In this document: positions 8,244 through 17,130 of the stretch, piece after piece
How the letters are laid out: every line of letters starts with the position of its first letter
How positions within the stretch are numbered: the stretch's first letter is position 1
From: Polyangiaceae bacterium
GTDB taxonomy: Bacteria; Myxococcota_A; Polyangia; Polyangiales; Polyangiaceae
Direction of reading: 5' to 3'
NCBI GenBank assembly: GCA_013361525.1
Contig: JABFXY010000095.1
Location: 1 to 46,561 of the forward strand
DNA: 46,561 bases
The notes under the pieces: model-generated
The model's database searches: none
The model's input: the letters and a program-made list of their open reading frames with translations, nothing else
What the model was told of the DNA's origin: nothing
Made by a program: the position numbers and the translations under genes

Positions 8244-8933
8244 ATGCCTCAGTCTTCTGCGCCGGCCGGCGCTGTCGCATCGTCGAACCCTGCGGCTTCA
8301 CAGGTCGAGCCGCCTCCCGACGCTGAAGGCGGTCGAACCGCCGAGCGCGTCTCCCGGCCTCTACCGTCGGGTTCGATCGAGGTGATCGCTGGCTCCATGT
8401 TCAGCGGGAAGACGGAGGAGCTCATCCGTCGTGTCAAGCGCGCCGTCTTCGCGCGCCAGCGCATCCAGGCGTTCAAGCCTCGTATCGACGACCGCTACGA
8501 CAAGACGCGCATCGTCAGCCACTCGGCTGCCACGGAGGGCAACGGCAAGACCATCGAGGCGGTAGCGGTCGCGACGAGCGAAAGCCTCGAGCAGCGCGTC
8601 GACGACGAGACCCAGATCGTCGCAATCGACGAAGCCCAGTTCTTCGACCGCGGCATCGTCGACGTCGCGCAGCGCCTCGCGGACCGCGGAATTCGCGTCA
8701 TCGTCGCGGGCCTCGATCAGGACTACCTGGGCCGGCCGTTCTATCCGATGCCGGAGCTCATGGCGGTTGCCGAACAGGTCACGAAGGTTCGTGCCGTGTG
8801 CACCGTTTGCGGCGCCGAAGCGAGCCGCTCCCAACGCCTCATCTCCGATGCCGGCACCGTCCTCGTCGGCGGCAGCGAATCGTACGAAGCACGCTGTCGC
8901 TCCTGCTTCGAGCCGCGCGAAATCGTGCGCTGA
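8244..8933 (+). CDS. tdk: thymidine kinase
   Basis: Type II thymidine kinase of 229 residues, which phosphorylates thymidine with ATP for nucleotide salvage. The Walker A loop is GSMFSGKT (50-57). The catalytic acid lies in IDEAQFF (D129/E130). The zinc-binding lasso domain has Cys186/Cys189 and Cys218/Cys221. The sequence AGLDQDYLGRPF near 155-166 is the typical nucleotide-binding segment. About 44 extra residues at the N-terminus (Ser/Pro/Ala/Glu-rich) precede the usual start of the family. The ATG at 8244 has a good GGAGG, so the extension appears genuine. The stop is two bases from the end of the convergent penicillin-binding protein gene. Confidence 0.97.
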   Translation: MPQSSAPAGAVASSNPAASQVEPPPDAEGGRTAERVSRPLPSGSIEVIAGSMFSGKTEELIRRVKRAVFARQRIQAFKPRIDDRYDKTRIVSHSAATEGNGKTIEAVAVATSESLEQRVDDETQIVAIDEAQFFDRGIVDVAQRLADRGIRVIVAGLDQDYLGRPFYPMPELMAVAEQVTKVRAVCTVCGAEASRSQRLISDAGTVLVGGSESYEARCRSCFEPREIVR

Positions 8934-8934
8934 C

Positions 8935-10203
8935 TCAGTTGCGTACGGCCTTGGAGGCGATGGGGTCGGTGACGCCTTTTCGTCCCTTGTCGGCGAAATA
9001 CACGCGGAGAATGTCGGATGCGACCTGCGTCGCTTTTACGCGCCAGTCACCGCGGTTCGCGACCAGGACGCTGACGGCTACCTCGGGCGCGTCGCTCGGC
9101 GCGAAGCCGACCCACCACGTGAAGAGGTACCCCTTGCCCTCGAGCGTGCCGGTCTTGCCGGCGATCTTCGTCTCGGGGAAGTAGGCGCGGCCCGATCGAT
9201 CGTGGAACGTCTGGTAGCTCGTGCCGCCGTCGACGGTCGACTCCATCATGGTGGTGACGGCCCGCGCAGTTTTTTCGTCGATGACGCGGCCGAGCACGTG
9301 ACGCTCGGTCGAGCCGCGATAGATGTCGCCCTCGGCGTCCTTCACTTTGTCGACGATGCTGAGCTGAACCATCTCTCCGCCGTTCGCGATCGTGGTCGCG
9401 AGGTTCGCCGCTTGGAATGGGCTCAGCGTCGAATGCCAAAAACCTGCGGCGGTGCGGGCGAGCTCGTTCGGCTCGTCGGGCAGCTCGAGGCGGCTCTTTT
9501 CGATCGGCACGTCGAACGGGATTTCCCGCTCCCAGCCGAGGCGCGTCGCAGCCGATAGGATCTCGTCCTTTTCGAGGTGATCCATTGCGAGCCGTGCGAA
9601 CACGACGTTGAGGCTCCTGCCCATTGCCTCGGAGAGCGTCGCGCACCATTTGTCGCGACGCTCGTCGCGAATGAGATCCCCGTCGTCGATGCGGCTCTTG
9701 CCGCCTCGGTAACACTCGCGCGTCGACGGGACGAGACCGTTTTCGACCAGCGCAGTGCCGGTCACGATCTTGAAGACGCTCGCGGACGGCGCGAACGATT
9801 CGCGCGCGAGATCTCGCAATGGCGCCTCTTCCGAATAGTTCGCCCAGACGAGGACGCGGCCGGTCTTCACGTCGGTGACCACGATCGCGCCTTCGGCGAC
9901 CGCGCCGTCTCGAAGAAGGCGATTCGCTGCTCGCTGCAGCTTCGGCGAAACGGTGAGCTCCGCCACGCGATCGCCGTGGGCAGGCGCCGTCGCGACGTCC
10001 CCACGCACGTCGATCTTCGCGAGATCGACGTCGTGCAACGGCGGCGGCATCACCTTGCGCATTTCGGTGCCCCGCGGTCCCTCGGGTTCGCCGAATGCAA
10101 CCTTCGACAGCCGAAAGTCCAGACCCGGAACCGAGTCCTTCACGAACGGCAGCGTCACACCGACCAGTGCGACCGCCAACACCGCAGCCTTCCAGCGCCG
10201 CAT
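8935..10203 (-). CDS. penicillin-binding protein, transpeptidase domain
   Basis: The 422-residue protein has an N-terminal signal anchor (residues 5-20 hydrophobic) and a single transpeptidase domain. It shows the three active-site motifs: SVFK (Ser142 nucleophile, Lys145), SLN (197-199) and KTG (350-352). It is shorter than FtsI/PBP2 class B proteins and lacks their long N-terminal non-penicillin-binding domain, so it resembles single-domain PbpA-like transpeptidases. The predicted role is D,D-transpeptidation of peptidoglycan in the periplasm. The start at 10203 is preferred because the hydrophobic anchor begins there. A further-upstream ATG (10344) would add residues read across a repeat element. 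Confidence 0.88.
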   Translation of the reverse strand: MRRWKAAVLAVALVGVTLPFVKDSVPGLDFRLSKVAFGEPEGPRGTEMRKVMPPPLHDVDLAKIDVRGDVATAPAHGDRVAELTVSPKLQRAANRLLRDGAVAEGAIVVTDVKTGRVLVWANYSEEAPLRDLARESFAPSASVFKIVTGTALVENGLVPSTRECYRGGKSRIDDGDLIRDERRDKWCATLSEAMGRSLNVVFARLAMDHLEKDEILSAATRLGWEREIPFDVPIEKSRLELPDEPNELARTAAGFWHSTLSPFQAANLATTIANGGEMVQLSIVDKVKDAEGDIYRGSTERHVLGRVIDEKTARAVTTMMESTVDGGTSYQTFHDRSGRAYFPETKIAGKTGTLEGKGYLFTWWVGFAPSDAPEVAVSVLVANRGDWRVKATQVASDILRVYFADKGRKGVTDPIASKAVRN

Positions 10204-10270
10204 TGCCGCTGGCCGTATCGCGCCCCGCCCCGCTGGGCCAACAACCCGGCAGTCCGCTGCGGAGGGAGAA

Positions 10271-10401
10271 AACCGCAAAGACGCAAAGTGAAGAAAAAGG
10301 TCCCAAAGAGCGGGGGAGAGATCGTCGTCCGGGCTGGCCGGCACGTCGCTCCCTCAATCTCCTCTTCGCGCGCTCTCTCTTATCTTTGCGTCTTCGCGGT
10401 T
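10271..10401. repeat. inverted-repeat element with CGCAAAG arms
   Basis: The left arm (10271-10288) and right arm (10384-10401) are 18 bases long and complementary except at one position. The left arm contains CCGCAAAGACGCAAAG. The interior is A/G-rich on the left and C/T-rich on the right. The element fills the gap between the porin stop and the PBP start. Repeats with CGCAAAG or CGCAGAG units are familiar as intergenic repeats in several bacterial phyla. A similarly built element lies at 38143-38250. Confidence 0.6.
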
Positions 10402-10417
10402 TCTCGGGCGCTGCGGA

Positions 10418-12151
10418 TCAGTAAGCGAGCTGCACCCGCGTCCCGAGCTCGTGGAGGAGGTGGGCGTTCGGGTCTTTTTCGCCGTAGAGGTTCCCGGGGA
10501 CGGCGGCGAGGTTTTCGGTCGAGCCGCTGCCGGGGGTCATGAACAGCGAATAGTTGAAGCTCAAACGAACCGAGCGCGTGTGCCAGTAGCTGAGGGCGCC
10601 GGAGAACTGGTAGATGTCGATGTCGGTCGCCGGGTTGCCGGCGGAGCCGGGCGTATTTTCGTCGTCCTCGCCGCCGCGCGAGTTGCCGTCGTATCCCGCG
10701 AGGATGGCGGAGAACAATGCGCTGACCTCGAGACCGCGCTTGAGATCCGCCTTCTTCTTCAGGTTGAGCTTCGGCGGCTTCTGGCGACCGACGGCGGCGC
10801 CGATGCGTTGATCGCCGAATGCCCACCAGGTCACCCAGCTCGTGAGGCCGACGCCATTCAACGTTCCGAGCCGCTCGGTGTTGGTCATCTGGAATCCGTC
10901 GATTCCTTCGCGCGTGTGGTACGCCGCGTAATAGGCCTCACCCGCGATATCGACGGGACCAATCGGGAAGTAGAGCTCGCCGCCGATGATGTTCTGCGCG
11001 CCGGACGGGATGATGTGCGTCACGTTGCCGCGCGAATCTTTGTACGTCGAGTTCCACAACACGAAGCCCTGCTGCGTGCTGAACGGAACGACGTCGTAAC
11101 CCACGGCCTCCGAGTCGCGCTCGCCGTGCCGCGCGCTGACACCGATTCGCGCGTCCTTGATGAGCTTGATGCTCTTCAATGGTGCGACGAGGAGGCGCCC
11201 CACGAAGTCCGGTGCGATGTCGACCGTCGCGCGGTTCTGGCCGTCACCGCCGACGACCGCAAGCTCGTAGGTGAAGATGTCGTCGCCGAAATCGCCCCAC
11301 AACATGAGCCCCGTCTCGCGCTGACCGGGCACCGTGAACGAGCGCGTCGAAATGCTTCGCTCCATCAGCGGCGTCGACGTGTCGCTCGTCCTGTTCTCTT
11401 GGCTGAACGGCGGGCGGAACTGACCGACCTGAAAGTTGAGGCACGGGCAAAGCGAATAGTTTACCCAAACGTCGCGGAGCCCGACGCCTGCGTCGATACC
11501 CTCGACGGGTCGATAGCGCGCGGTCGCCGAGGTCGGGTCGACGCCCGCCGGTGCAGCCGACGTCTCGTCGGTGCCGGTCGGATTCGTGATCGACTGCGTG
11601 AGGTCGAACGTCGCGAGGAAGCTCCACCGCTTGAGGAACTCGCCGTGCACACCGACACGCAATCGCTTGACGAAGAAGCGAGGCGACAACCCCGATCCTC
11701 CGCGCGCGGTCGATTCGCTGCTGACGCCCGGGCCGACGAACGCATGAAAGTCGAGCTGCATGTCACCCGACGGCGACAAGCGGAAATTCCCGTCCGGATC
11801 GCGGAAGAAGAACATGTTGTGCCAGCCGGCCACCGGCTCACCCGTCGCCGAATCGCGGAGCGCGAGCGCGGCTTCGTCGGCGAAGGTCTTCGGTAGCGGA
11901 GGCGGCGGCACGGCGGGGTTCGCGGCGCCGGCCGCAGGCGGCGACGGCGGATTTTCCGGAACGGAAAGCGCGGCGCTTCCTGGCGCGGGCTCGGGTTTCT
12001 TGGCAGGCTCCGGCGCGGGTTGAGGCGCAGGTTGAGGTCCGGGTTGCGGCGCGGGTTGCGGCGCAGGTTGAGCAGCCGCCTCGTTCGTGATCGCGAGCGA
12101 CAGCGCCACCGCTGATAGCGCCGAAAGGACCCTTATGCTCTTCTTCACCAT
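10418..12151 (-). CDS. OprO/OprP-type outer membrane porin
   Basis: The 577-residue protein has a signal peptide (Met-Val-Lys-Lys, cleavage after EAAA near 27), then a Pro/Ala/Gln repeat linker (about 28-60) and a Pro-rich region to about 90. The remainder is a beta-barrel of the phosphate-selective porin O/P family. Alternating strands are seen, with FRLSPSGDMQLDFHAFVG, FFVKRLRVGVHGEFLKRWSFLATFDL, FQVGQFRPPFSQENRTS and a terminal LGTRVQLAY ending in an aromatic residue. The predicted role is anion or phosphate diffusion through the outer membrane. The Pro/Ala linker may reach toward peptidoglycan. I chose the start at 12151 because the signal peptide begins there. Confidence 0.88.
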   Translation of the reverse strand: MVKKSIRVLSALSAVALSLAITNEAAAQPAPQPAPQPGPQPAPQPAPEPAKKPEPAPGSAALSVPENPPSPPAAGAANPAVPPPPLPKTFADEAALALRDSATGEPVAGWHNMFFFRDPDGNFRLSPSGDMQLDFHAFVGPGVSSESTARGGSGLSPRFFVKRLRVGVHGEFLKRWSFLATFDLTQSITNPTGTDETSAAPAGVDPTSATARYRPVEGIDAGVGLRDVWVNYSLCPCLNFQVGQFRPPFSQENRTSDTSTPLMERSISTRSFTVPGQRETGLMLWGDFGDDIFTYELAVVGGDGQNRATVDIAPDFVGRLLVAPLKSIKLIKDARIGVSARHGERDSEAVGYDVVPFSTQQGFVLWNSTYKDSRGNVTHIIPSGAQNIIGGELYFPIGPVDIAGEAYYAAYHTREGIDGFQMTNTERLGTLNGVGLTSWVTWWAFGDQRIGAAVGRQKPPKLNLKKKADLKRGLEVSALFSAILAGYDGNSRGGEDDENTPGSAGNPATDIDIYQFSGALSYWHTRSVRLSFNYSLFMTPGSGSTENLAAVPGNLYGEKDPNAHLLHELGTRVQLAY

Positions 12152-12254
12152 CGTTTCGTTCGAGCTCCCGACCCTTTGCCCTGCTACCCGATGAACGTCA
12201 CGCGCGACGCTCGCACCCACCGGTTCCACGGTCAAGCTTCCCGACGGGGGCTAA

Positions 12255-12336
12255 GAGCCTCGTGGGGCAGGCCACGTCGAGCGAAGCGAGACCGGCCGGG
12301 GCGGCTCCCACGAGGCTCGGTTCGCCAAAGGCGAAC
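12255..12336 (+). other. structured 5' region upstream of phoH
   Basis: Two nested structures lie 90-175 bases before phoH. One is a perfect 12-bp inverted repeat GAGCCTCGTGGG/CCCACGAGGCTC (12255-12266 with 12307-12318). It is followed by a perfect 7-bp hairpin GTTCGCC-AAA-GGCGAAC (12320-12336). No T-run follows, so this is not a standard terminator. It may be an untranslated leader element or a local repeat. Confidence 0.4.
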
Positions 12337-12429
12337 GCAGGTAAGAAGCGCGTCACGCACACCACGACGCGGACGCGCGACATCTGCGCATCGTCTTTCG
12401 CACCACGCGCATTGCGGGAGCACGTGTCG

Positions 12430-13509
12430 ATGAGTGAACGCAACCCCGTTCCGTCGGCGCCCGAGACCCGCGTGACCGCGAGTATCGAGGTACCCGACGC
12501 AGCCGTGCTCACCGCGCTGATGGGGCCCCAAGGCGACAAGCTCCGCGGCTTCGGAAAGGCGCTCCTCGTCGACGTCGGCGTTCGGGGGAACGTCATTCAG
12601 GTCGCCGGCGGCAAATCGGAGGTCGCGCGCGCCGAGAAGTTCTTTATCGACCTCACACGTCTTCTCTCCTCCGGGATGGAGCTGTCGACCGGCGACGTCA
12701 TGCGCGGCATTCAAGCGACGCTCGACGATCCCGGGGTATCGATCCGCGACTTGTTCGAGGACACGGTCGTCATTCCCGCGCGCCGCAAAGCGATCACCGC
12801 CAAAGGCTTGATGCAGGGTCGCTACATTCAAGCGATCCGCACGCACGATCTGACCTTTGGTATCGGCCCCGCGGGAACCGGCAAGACGTACCTCGCGATG
12901 GCAATGGCCGTCCAAGCGCTGCTCGAGAAGAAGGTGAAGCGAATCGTCCTCGCCCGTCCGGCGGTCGAAGCGGGCGAGCGCCTCGGGTTTCTCCCCGGTG
13001 ATTTGGCGGAGAAGGTCAACCCATACCTACGCCCGCTGTACGACGCGCTCTACGACATGATGGATGCCGAAAAGGCGGGGTCGCTCGTCGCGCGTGGCAA
13101 TATCGAGGTCGCGCCGCTCGCATTCATGCGCGGTCGCACGCTCAACGATTGCTTCGTCATCCTCGACGAGGCGCAGAACGCGACCAGCGATCAAATGCGA
13201 ATGTTCCTCACGCGCCTCGGCTACGCGTCGAAGGCGGTCGTGACCGGCGACGTCACCCAGGTCGACTTGCCGACGGGCCAGCGGTCCGGTCTCGCCGAGG
13301 CACGCGAGCTCCTCCAGGGAATCGAGGGGATCGCATTCTGTACCTTCACCGAGGTCGACGTCGTTCGGCACCCGCTCGTTCAACGCATCATCGTCGCGTA
13401 CGATCGCCGTGACGCACAGCATGCAGCGGCGAAGGCAGCGGCGGCGTCGGCACGCAGCGTTCCGAAACCGCCCTCGTCGAAGCCGTCCAACGAGTCGGGA
13501 GAAACATGA
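12430..13509 (+). CDS. PhoH-family ATPase
   Basis: The 359-residue protein is of the PhoH/YbeZ type. An N-terminal KH-like region (about 14-80) is followed by the P-loop ATPase with GPAGTGKT (146-153), Walker B VILDEAQ near 243-249 and the conserved TGDVTQVDLP. PhoH proteins are cytosolic NTPases linked to RNA metabolism, often with the rRNA-processing enzyme YbeY. Start choice: the ATG at 12430 has GGGAG nine bases upstream. An N-terminal extension in the same frame to 12262 would be read through the structured leader and is not believed. The gene overlaps the following HD-GYP gene by four bases (ATGA). In many bacteria phoH is followed by a 7TM-HD phosphodiesterase and ybeY; here a GAF/HD-GYP gene takes that slot. 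Confidence 0.92.
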   Translation: MSERNPVPSAPETRVTASIEVPDAAVLTALMGPQGDKLRGFGKALLVDVGVRGNVIQVAGGKSEVARAEKFFIDLTRLLSSGMELSTGDVMRGIQATLDDPGVSIRDLFEDTVVIPARRKAITAKGLMQGRYIQAIRTHDLTFGIGPAGTGKTYLAMAMAVQALLEKKVKRIVLARPAVEAGERLGFLPGDLAEKVNPYLRPLYDALYDMMDAEKAGSLVARGNIEVAPLAFMRGRTLNDCFVILDEAQNATSDQMRMFLTRLGYASKAVVTGDVTQVDLPTGQRSGLAEARELLQGIEGIAFCTFTEVDVVRHPLVQRIIVAYDRRDAQHAAAKAAAASARSVPKPPSSKPSNESGET

Positions 13510-15512
13510 CCACGATCGTTCGGGATCGATCCGACGGGACCTCGGGGGAGGGGCCCGCCGCAGCGCTTTCGCTCGAAAACCCCGTCGACGTCGTGGCGGA
13601 GGCGCTGCGGTCGGATCCACGGCTCGCGCAGCGCGTGGTCGTTCGTCCTCATCCGCTCGTCATCGTCGTTCGCAAAGACTCCGCCGCCGTCATCGTCGCG
13701 CCCGGCGTCGTGTGGGATCGCGCCCGCACGCTCCTCAAACCATTTGCGCAGAAGCTCGCCGACGGGACAGCTTCCCTGCTGCTCTTCGGTCGGCCGAAAG
13801 ATCCGGATCTCGATTCCGCGCTCGATCGCGGTCTCGCCTCGCTCTTGTCCGAGCGACCCACCCCGGACGAGCTGTACGTCGCGGTCGCCGGGGCATTCGA
13901 GCTCGTCGACGCTCGCTCTCGCGCCGAAAGCCGCGGCAAGTGGTTGAGCCGCTATCGATACGAGCTCGGCGAGCTCATCGAAATCGCAAAGGCCATTTCG
14001 ACGGAACGGGAGATCGACAAGCTGCTCGACCTCATCCTCGAGAAGAGTCGATTCATAACGGGGGCCGACGCGGGCAGCCTCTACGTCATCGAGGGCGACG
14101 AGCCCGACCCGTTACGGCGCACGCTCCGTTTCAAGCTGACGCAAAACGATTCGCTCACGTTCGATTGGCGCGAATTCACGGTCCCCGTCAGTGCGCGAAG
14201 CATGTCCGGCTACGTCGCGCTGAACAAGACGGCCCTCAACATCGCCGACGTCTACGACCTTCCGCCCAAGTCGCCGTTCGGCTTCGACCCCAGCTTCGAC
14301 GCGAAGATCGGCTATCGCACGAAGAGCATGCTCTGCGCGCCGCTCTTGTCGCGCGCAGGCGACGTCATCGGCGTCATTCAGCTCATCAACAAGAAACGTG
14401 ACGTCGAGCGGAAACTCTCGAACGCGGCGGACGTCGAGACGCTCGTCGTCCCGTTCGACGAGCGAAGCGAAGAGCTTCTCATGACGCTCGCCTCCCAAGC
14501 CGGAATCGCGCTCGAAAACGCGATCCTCTATGCGGAGATCAACCGCATGCTCGAGGGGTTCGTCCGCGCCAGCGTGGAGGCGATCGAGCAGCGGGATCCG
14601 ACGACGAGCGGTCACAGCCGGCGCGTCTCGGACCTGACCGTCGGGCTCGCGCGTGCGGTCGAGCGAGCCGACCGCGGTCCTTACCGCGAGGTTCGCTGGT
14701 CCAAAGACGACCTGCGGGAGCTCGAATACGCGTCGTTGCTCCACGACTTCGGAAAGATCGGCGTCCGCGAAGAAGTCCTCGTCAAAGCGAAGAAGCTGTT
14801 TTCGTACCAGCTCGAGTCCATTCAGCTCCGATTCGACTTCGCCATTCGCACGCTCGAGGCGGACATCTTGCGGCGCAAGCTCCACATGATCGAAAAGGGA
14901 GCATCGCCCGCGGACGTGAAGATCCTCGACGAGGAATACGCAATGCGCCTCGCCGAGTACGAATCGGCGCTCGAGGCCATCATCGCCGCCAACGAGCCGA
15001 CCGTCATGAAGGGCGGCGATTTCGCTCGAATCGAAGCGATCGCCCGCGAGACATACAGCGGCATCGACGGCGTCGCGCGTTCGCTCCTCAGCCCCGAAGA
15101 GGTGAAGAGCCTATGCGTCGCGCGTGGGACGCTGACACCGAACGAGATCGACGAGATTCGAAGCCACGTGACGCACACGTTCGAGTTCTTGTCGCAGATC
15201 CCCTGGGGCAAGCAGTTCCGGCGCGTCGCGCTGATTGCCGGCGCGCACCACGAGCGGTTGAACGGCACGGGGTATCCAAACCGCCTGCACGCCGAAGAGA
15301 TTCCGCTTCAATCGAAGATGATGAGCATTTCGGACATTTTCGATGCTCTCACCGCGTCGGACCGCCCGTACAAGCGCGCCGTTCCCATCGAACGAGCCCT
15401 CGACATTCTTCAGTACGAAGTGAAAGACCAGCACATCGACGGCGATTTGCTGGGCATCTTCGTCGAGGCTCGAATCTGGGAGTCCGTGGTCGAGCCTCCG
15501 CGCTCGCGCTGA
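13506..15512 (+). CDS. GAF / HD-GYP domain phosphodiesterase
   Basis: The 668-residue protein has an N-terminal region of about 150 residues of unclear fold, then a GAF sensor domain (about 160-340, ending in the helix ASQAGIALENAILYAEINRML). The HD-GYP domain has His370, H413-D414, H581-H582-E583 and GYP at 589-591. HD-GYP proteins hydrolyse cyclic di-GMP, and the metal ligands are present. The segment between HD and HH is unusually long: about 165 residues, including a charged helical insert near 430-510. The start overlaps the phoH stop, so both should be translated together. The GAF ligand is unknown. It is cytosolic, with no membrane segment. Confidence 0.9.
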   Translation: MTTIVRDRSDGTSGEGPAAALSLENPVDVVAEALRSDPRLAQRVVVRPHPLVIVVRKDSAAVIVAPGVVWDRARTLLKPFAQKLADGTASLLLFGRPKDPDLDSALDRGLASLLSERPTPDELYVAVAGAFELVDARSRAESRGKWLSRYRYELGELIEIAKAISTEREIDKLLDLILEKSRFITGADAGSLYVIEGDEPDPLRRTLRFKLTQNDSLTFDWREFTVPVSARSMSGYVALNKTALNIADVYDLPPKSPFGFDPSFDAKIGYRTKSMLCAPLLSRAGDVIGVIQLINKKRDVERKLSNAADVETLVVPFDERSEELLMTLASQAGIALENAILYAEINRMLEGFVRASVEAIEQRDPTTSGHSRRVSDLTVGLARAVERADRGPYREVRWSKDDLRELEYASLLHDFGKIGVREEVLVKAKKLFSYQLESIQLRFDFAIRTLEADILRRKLHMIEKGASPADVKILDEEYAMRLAEYESALEAIIAANEPTVMKGGDFARIEAIARETYSGIDGVARSLLSPEEVKSLCVARGTLTPNEIDEIRSHVTHTFEFLSQIPWGKQFRRVALIAGAHHERLNGTGYPNRLHAEEIPLQSKMMSISDIFDALTASDRPYKRAVPIERALDILQYEVKDQHIDGDLLGIFVEARIWESVVEPPRSR

Positions 15513-15524
15513 TTCGCCGGCATT

Positions 15525-16100
15525 TCAGGGTGCGCGCTTCAGCGTGAGCGTGCTCGATCGCACGAGCGTCGCGTCGCCCGACGACGCGCGCAGCTCGCCC
15601 GACCAATCGTCGGCGCCCGCCTCCAAATTGATGGTCCCGTGCATCGCGGGATCCGCGTCTTGTGACGATGGTGTGAACGTCGCGGTCAATCGGCGCTCCT
15701 CGACGAACCCGGTGAGTTTTGCCTCACCGAGCGAGCCGGATAGGTCCCCCGTGACGATTCCGTCAGGCGCGACGACCAACTGAATCGTTCCCGGTCCGGA
15801 CGCAGCTTTGCCGTCATCGGCCTTCCAAGACCGTTCGACGACGCCCGGATCGAGCGATACCGGTGCCTTCTTCGCGTCGAAGGTTCCTTTCCAGCTCCCT
15901 GCGAACGGAATGGGCGCAGCTTTCGTCTCCGCCGCACCACTGGCTGACGGGGACGGCGGCGTGACGATTAATGCGCTGGTCGAGGCGGGGGCATCGGGAT
16001 TGGCGGTTCCCTGCTGAGCATTGTCCTCGGACGAGCATGCCACCAAAAGCGGTACGGCCAGCACCAGCGCTTCCAGATCGTTAAACCATTGCCGACGCAC
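15525..16100 (-). CDS. lipoprotein, unknown function
   Basis: The 191-residue product starts at a GTG at 16100 (Met-Arg-Arg-Gln) and carries a lipobox LVAC (Cys22). A Ser/Pro/Ala/Thr linker (about 25-65) is followed by a beta-sandwich-like domain of about 120 residues with repeated short strands (FAGSWKGTFDAKK, GTIQLVVAPDGIVTGDLSG, GFVEERRLTATFTP). The start is uncertain. An in-frame ATG at 16253 would place about 50 residues before the signal peptide, which is unlikely. The family is not recognised. It is convergent with the HD-GYP gene, 12 bases from its stop. Confidence 0.7.
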   Translation of the reverse strand: MRRQWFNDLEALVLAVPLLVACSSEDNAQQGTANPDAPASTSALIVTPPSPSASGAAETKAAPIPFAGSWKGTFDAKKAPVSLDPGVVERSWKADDGKAASGPGTIQLVVAPDGIVTGDLSGSLGEAKLTGFVEERRLTATFTPSSQDADPAMHGTINLEAGADDWSGELRASSGDATLVRSSTLTLKRAP

Positions 16101-16476
16101 GCCCCGTTTGGTCCGGACGCCAGGCTCGAATCGCGAGAGACGCGCAAACATTCGACGCGCCGAAGGCTGCTCGATTTCGTTGATGAACATGCTCAAAAAC
16201 CGCCTCGAATCATTGAGAACCTGATGATTCCGGCCGATGTCGCGAATCGACACGGCAACGAAGAGGACCGACGACAGAGGGATGCAGCCCGCGGGCGAGA
16301 TTGCGAGCCATCAATGGTCCGCCCAAAATGGTTCGCACAGGGAGGGGACGGCACTACGACCGTTACCGAGCCTGCTCGAAAGTGATCCGTAATGCAATTG
16401 GCGCTTGACCGAGGGGCCATTGACGCCTAGTCGTTAACCATTGCGTCGGTCTGGTTATCGGCGCGAGGGAGAAGCC
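16101..16476. promoter_or_regulatory. divergent intergenic region
   Basis: These 376 bases lie between the lipoprotein start (minus) and the AT-hook protein start (plus). I see no convincing gene. A possible sigma-70-like pair for the plus gene is TTGACC (16405-16410), a 17-base spacer and TAGTCG (16428-16433). The -10 is poor, so this is tentative. Confidence 0.3.
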
Positions 16477-17097
16477 ATGGCAACTATCGACCCCTTTAGT
16501 GCAGAAATCGTTCGGCTCGTCCGCAGCATGTCGGACGATGCGATCCTTGCTCTCGTGAAGAATCAGCTCGGCAGCGGTACGGGCGCCGCCATTGCGAGTC
16601 GCGCTGCGCGCGCCGTCGCTGCGGGTCGCGTCGGTACGGGCCGGCGCGGGCGTCCTGCCAAAGCAATCGAATTGCCGGCTGCCGCACCGGGCAAACCGGG
16701 TCGCAAGCCCGGCCGACCTGCGAAGGTGGTCGCCGCAAAGCCGGGTCGAAAGCCCGGGCCGAAGCCGGTCGCCGCGAAGGGCAAGCCCGGTCCGAAGAAG
16801 GGTGGTCGCGGTCGCGGCGCCGGGGGCGCGGGCCGACAAGAGCTTCTCTCGAACGTCGAGCGCGTGGTGAAGAGCGGCGGCGGATTGAGCGCCAGCGAAA
16901 TCGCGAAGTCTGCCGGCGTTCCGCAGACGCGTGTCACCTCCGCGCTGAAGGAGCTCAAGCTCGCGAAGCGGATCTTCCAGGGTGGTGATCGTCGTTTCGC
17001 TCGCTATGCGGGTGACGCGCGCTCGGCCGAAGCGGCAAGCGTCTCTGCACGTCAGAATGCTGCCGGCCCGATGGTGAAGAAGGGCAAGCGCAAGTGA
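16477..17097 (+). CDS. AT-hook / winged-helix DNA-binding protein
   Basis: The 206-residue protein has GGGAGAAG before the ATG, which fixes the start. Residues 1-45 form a helical domain (FSAEIVRLVRSMSDDAILALVKNQLG). Residues about 50-118 are a basic, Pro/Gly/Lys/Arg-rich stretch with AT-hook-like cores (RGRP at 57-60, PGRP near 78-81) and repeated KPGRKPG units, resembling histone H1/HMGA tails. Residues 120-180 are a predicted winged helix (ELLSNVERVVKSGGGLSASEIAKSAGVPQTRVTSALKELKLAKRIF). It probably binds DNA in the minor groove and through the winged helix, as a nucleoid-associated or regulatory protein. AT-hook proteins are well known in myxobacteria. Confidence 0.82.
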   Translation: MATIDPFSAEIVRLVRSMSDDAILALVKNQLGSGTGAAIASRAARAVAAGRVGTGRRGRPAKAIELPAAAPGKPGRKPGRPAKVVAAKPGRKPGPKPVAAKGKPGPKKGGRGRGAGGAGRQELLSNVERVVKSGGGLSASEIAKSAGVPQTRVTSALKELKLAKRIFQGGDRRFARYAGDARSAEAASVSARQNAAGPMVKKGKRK

Positions 17098-17130
17098 CCG
17101 TCGATTGAGGACGAATCGTGGCTCCCATTC

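Noticed and set aside
10451..11896. Plus-strand ORF (481 codons) inside the porin gene
   Set aside because: Mirror frame of the porin, which has a signal peptide and barrel strands.
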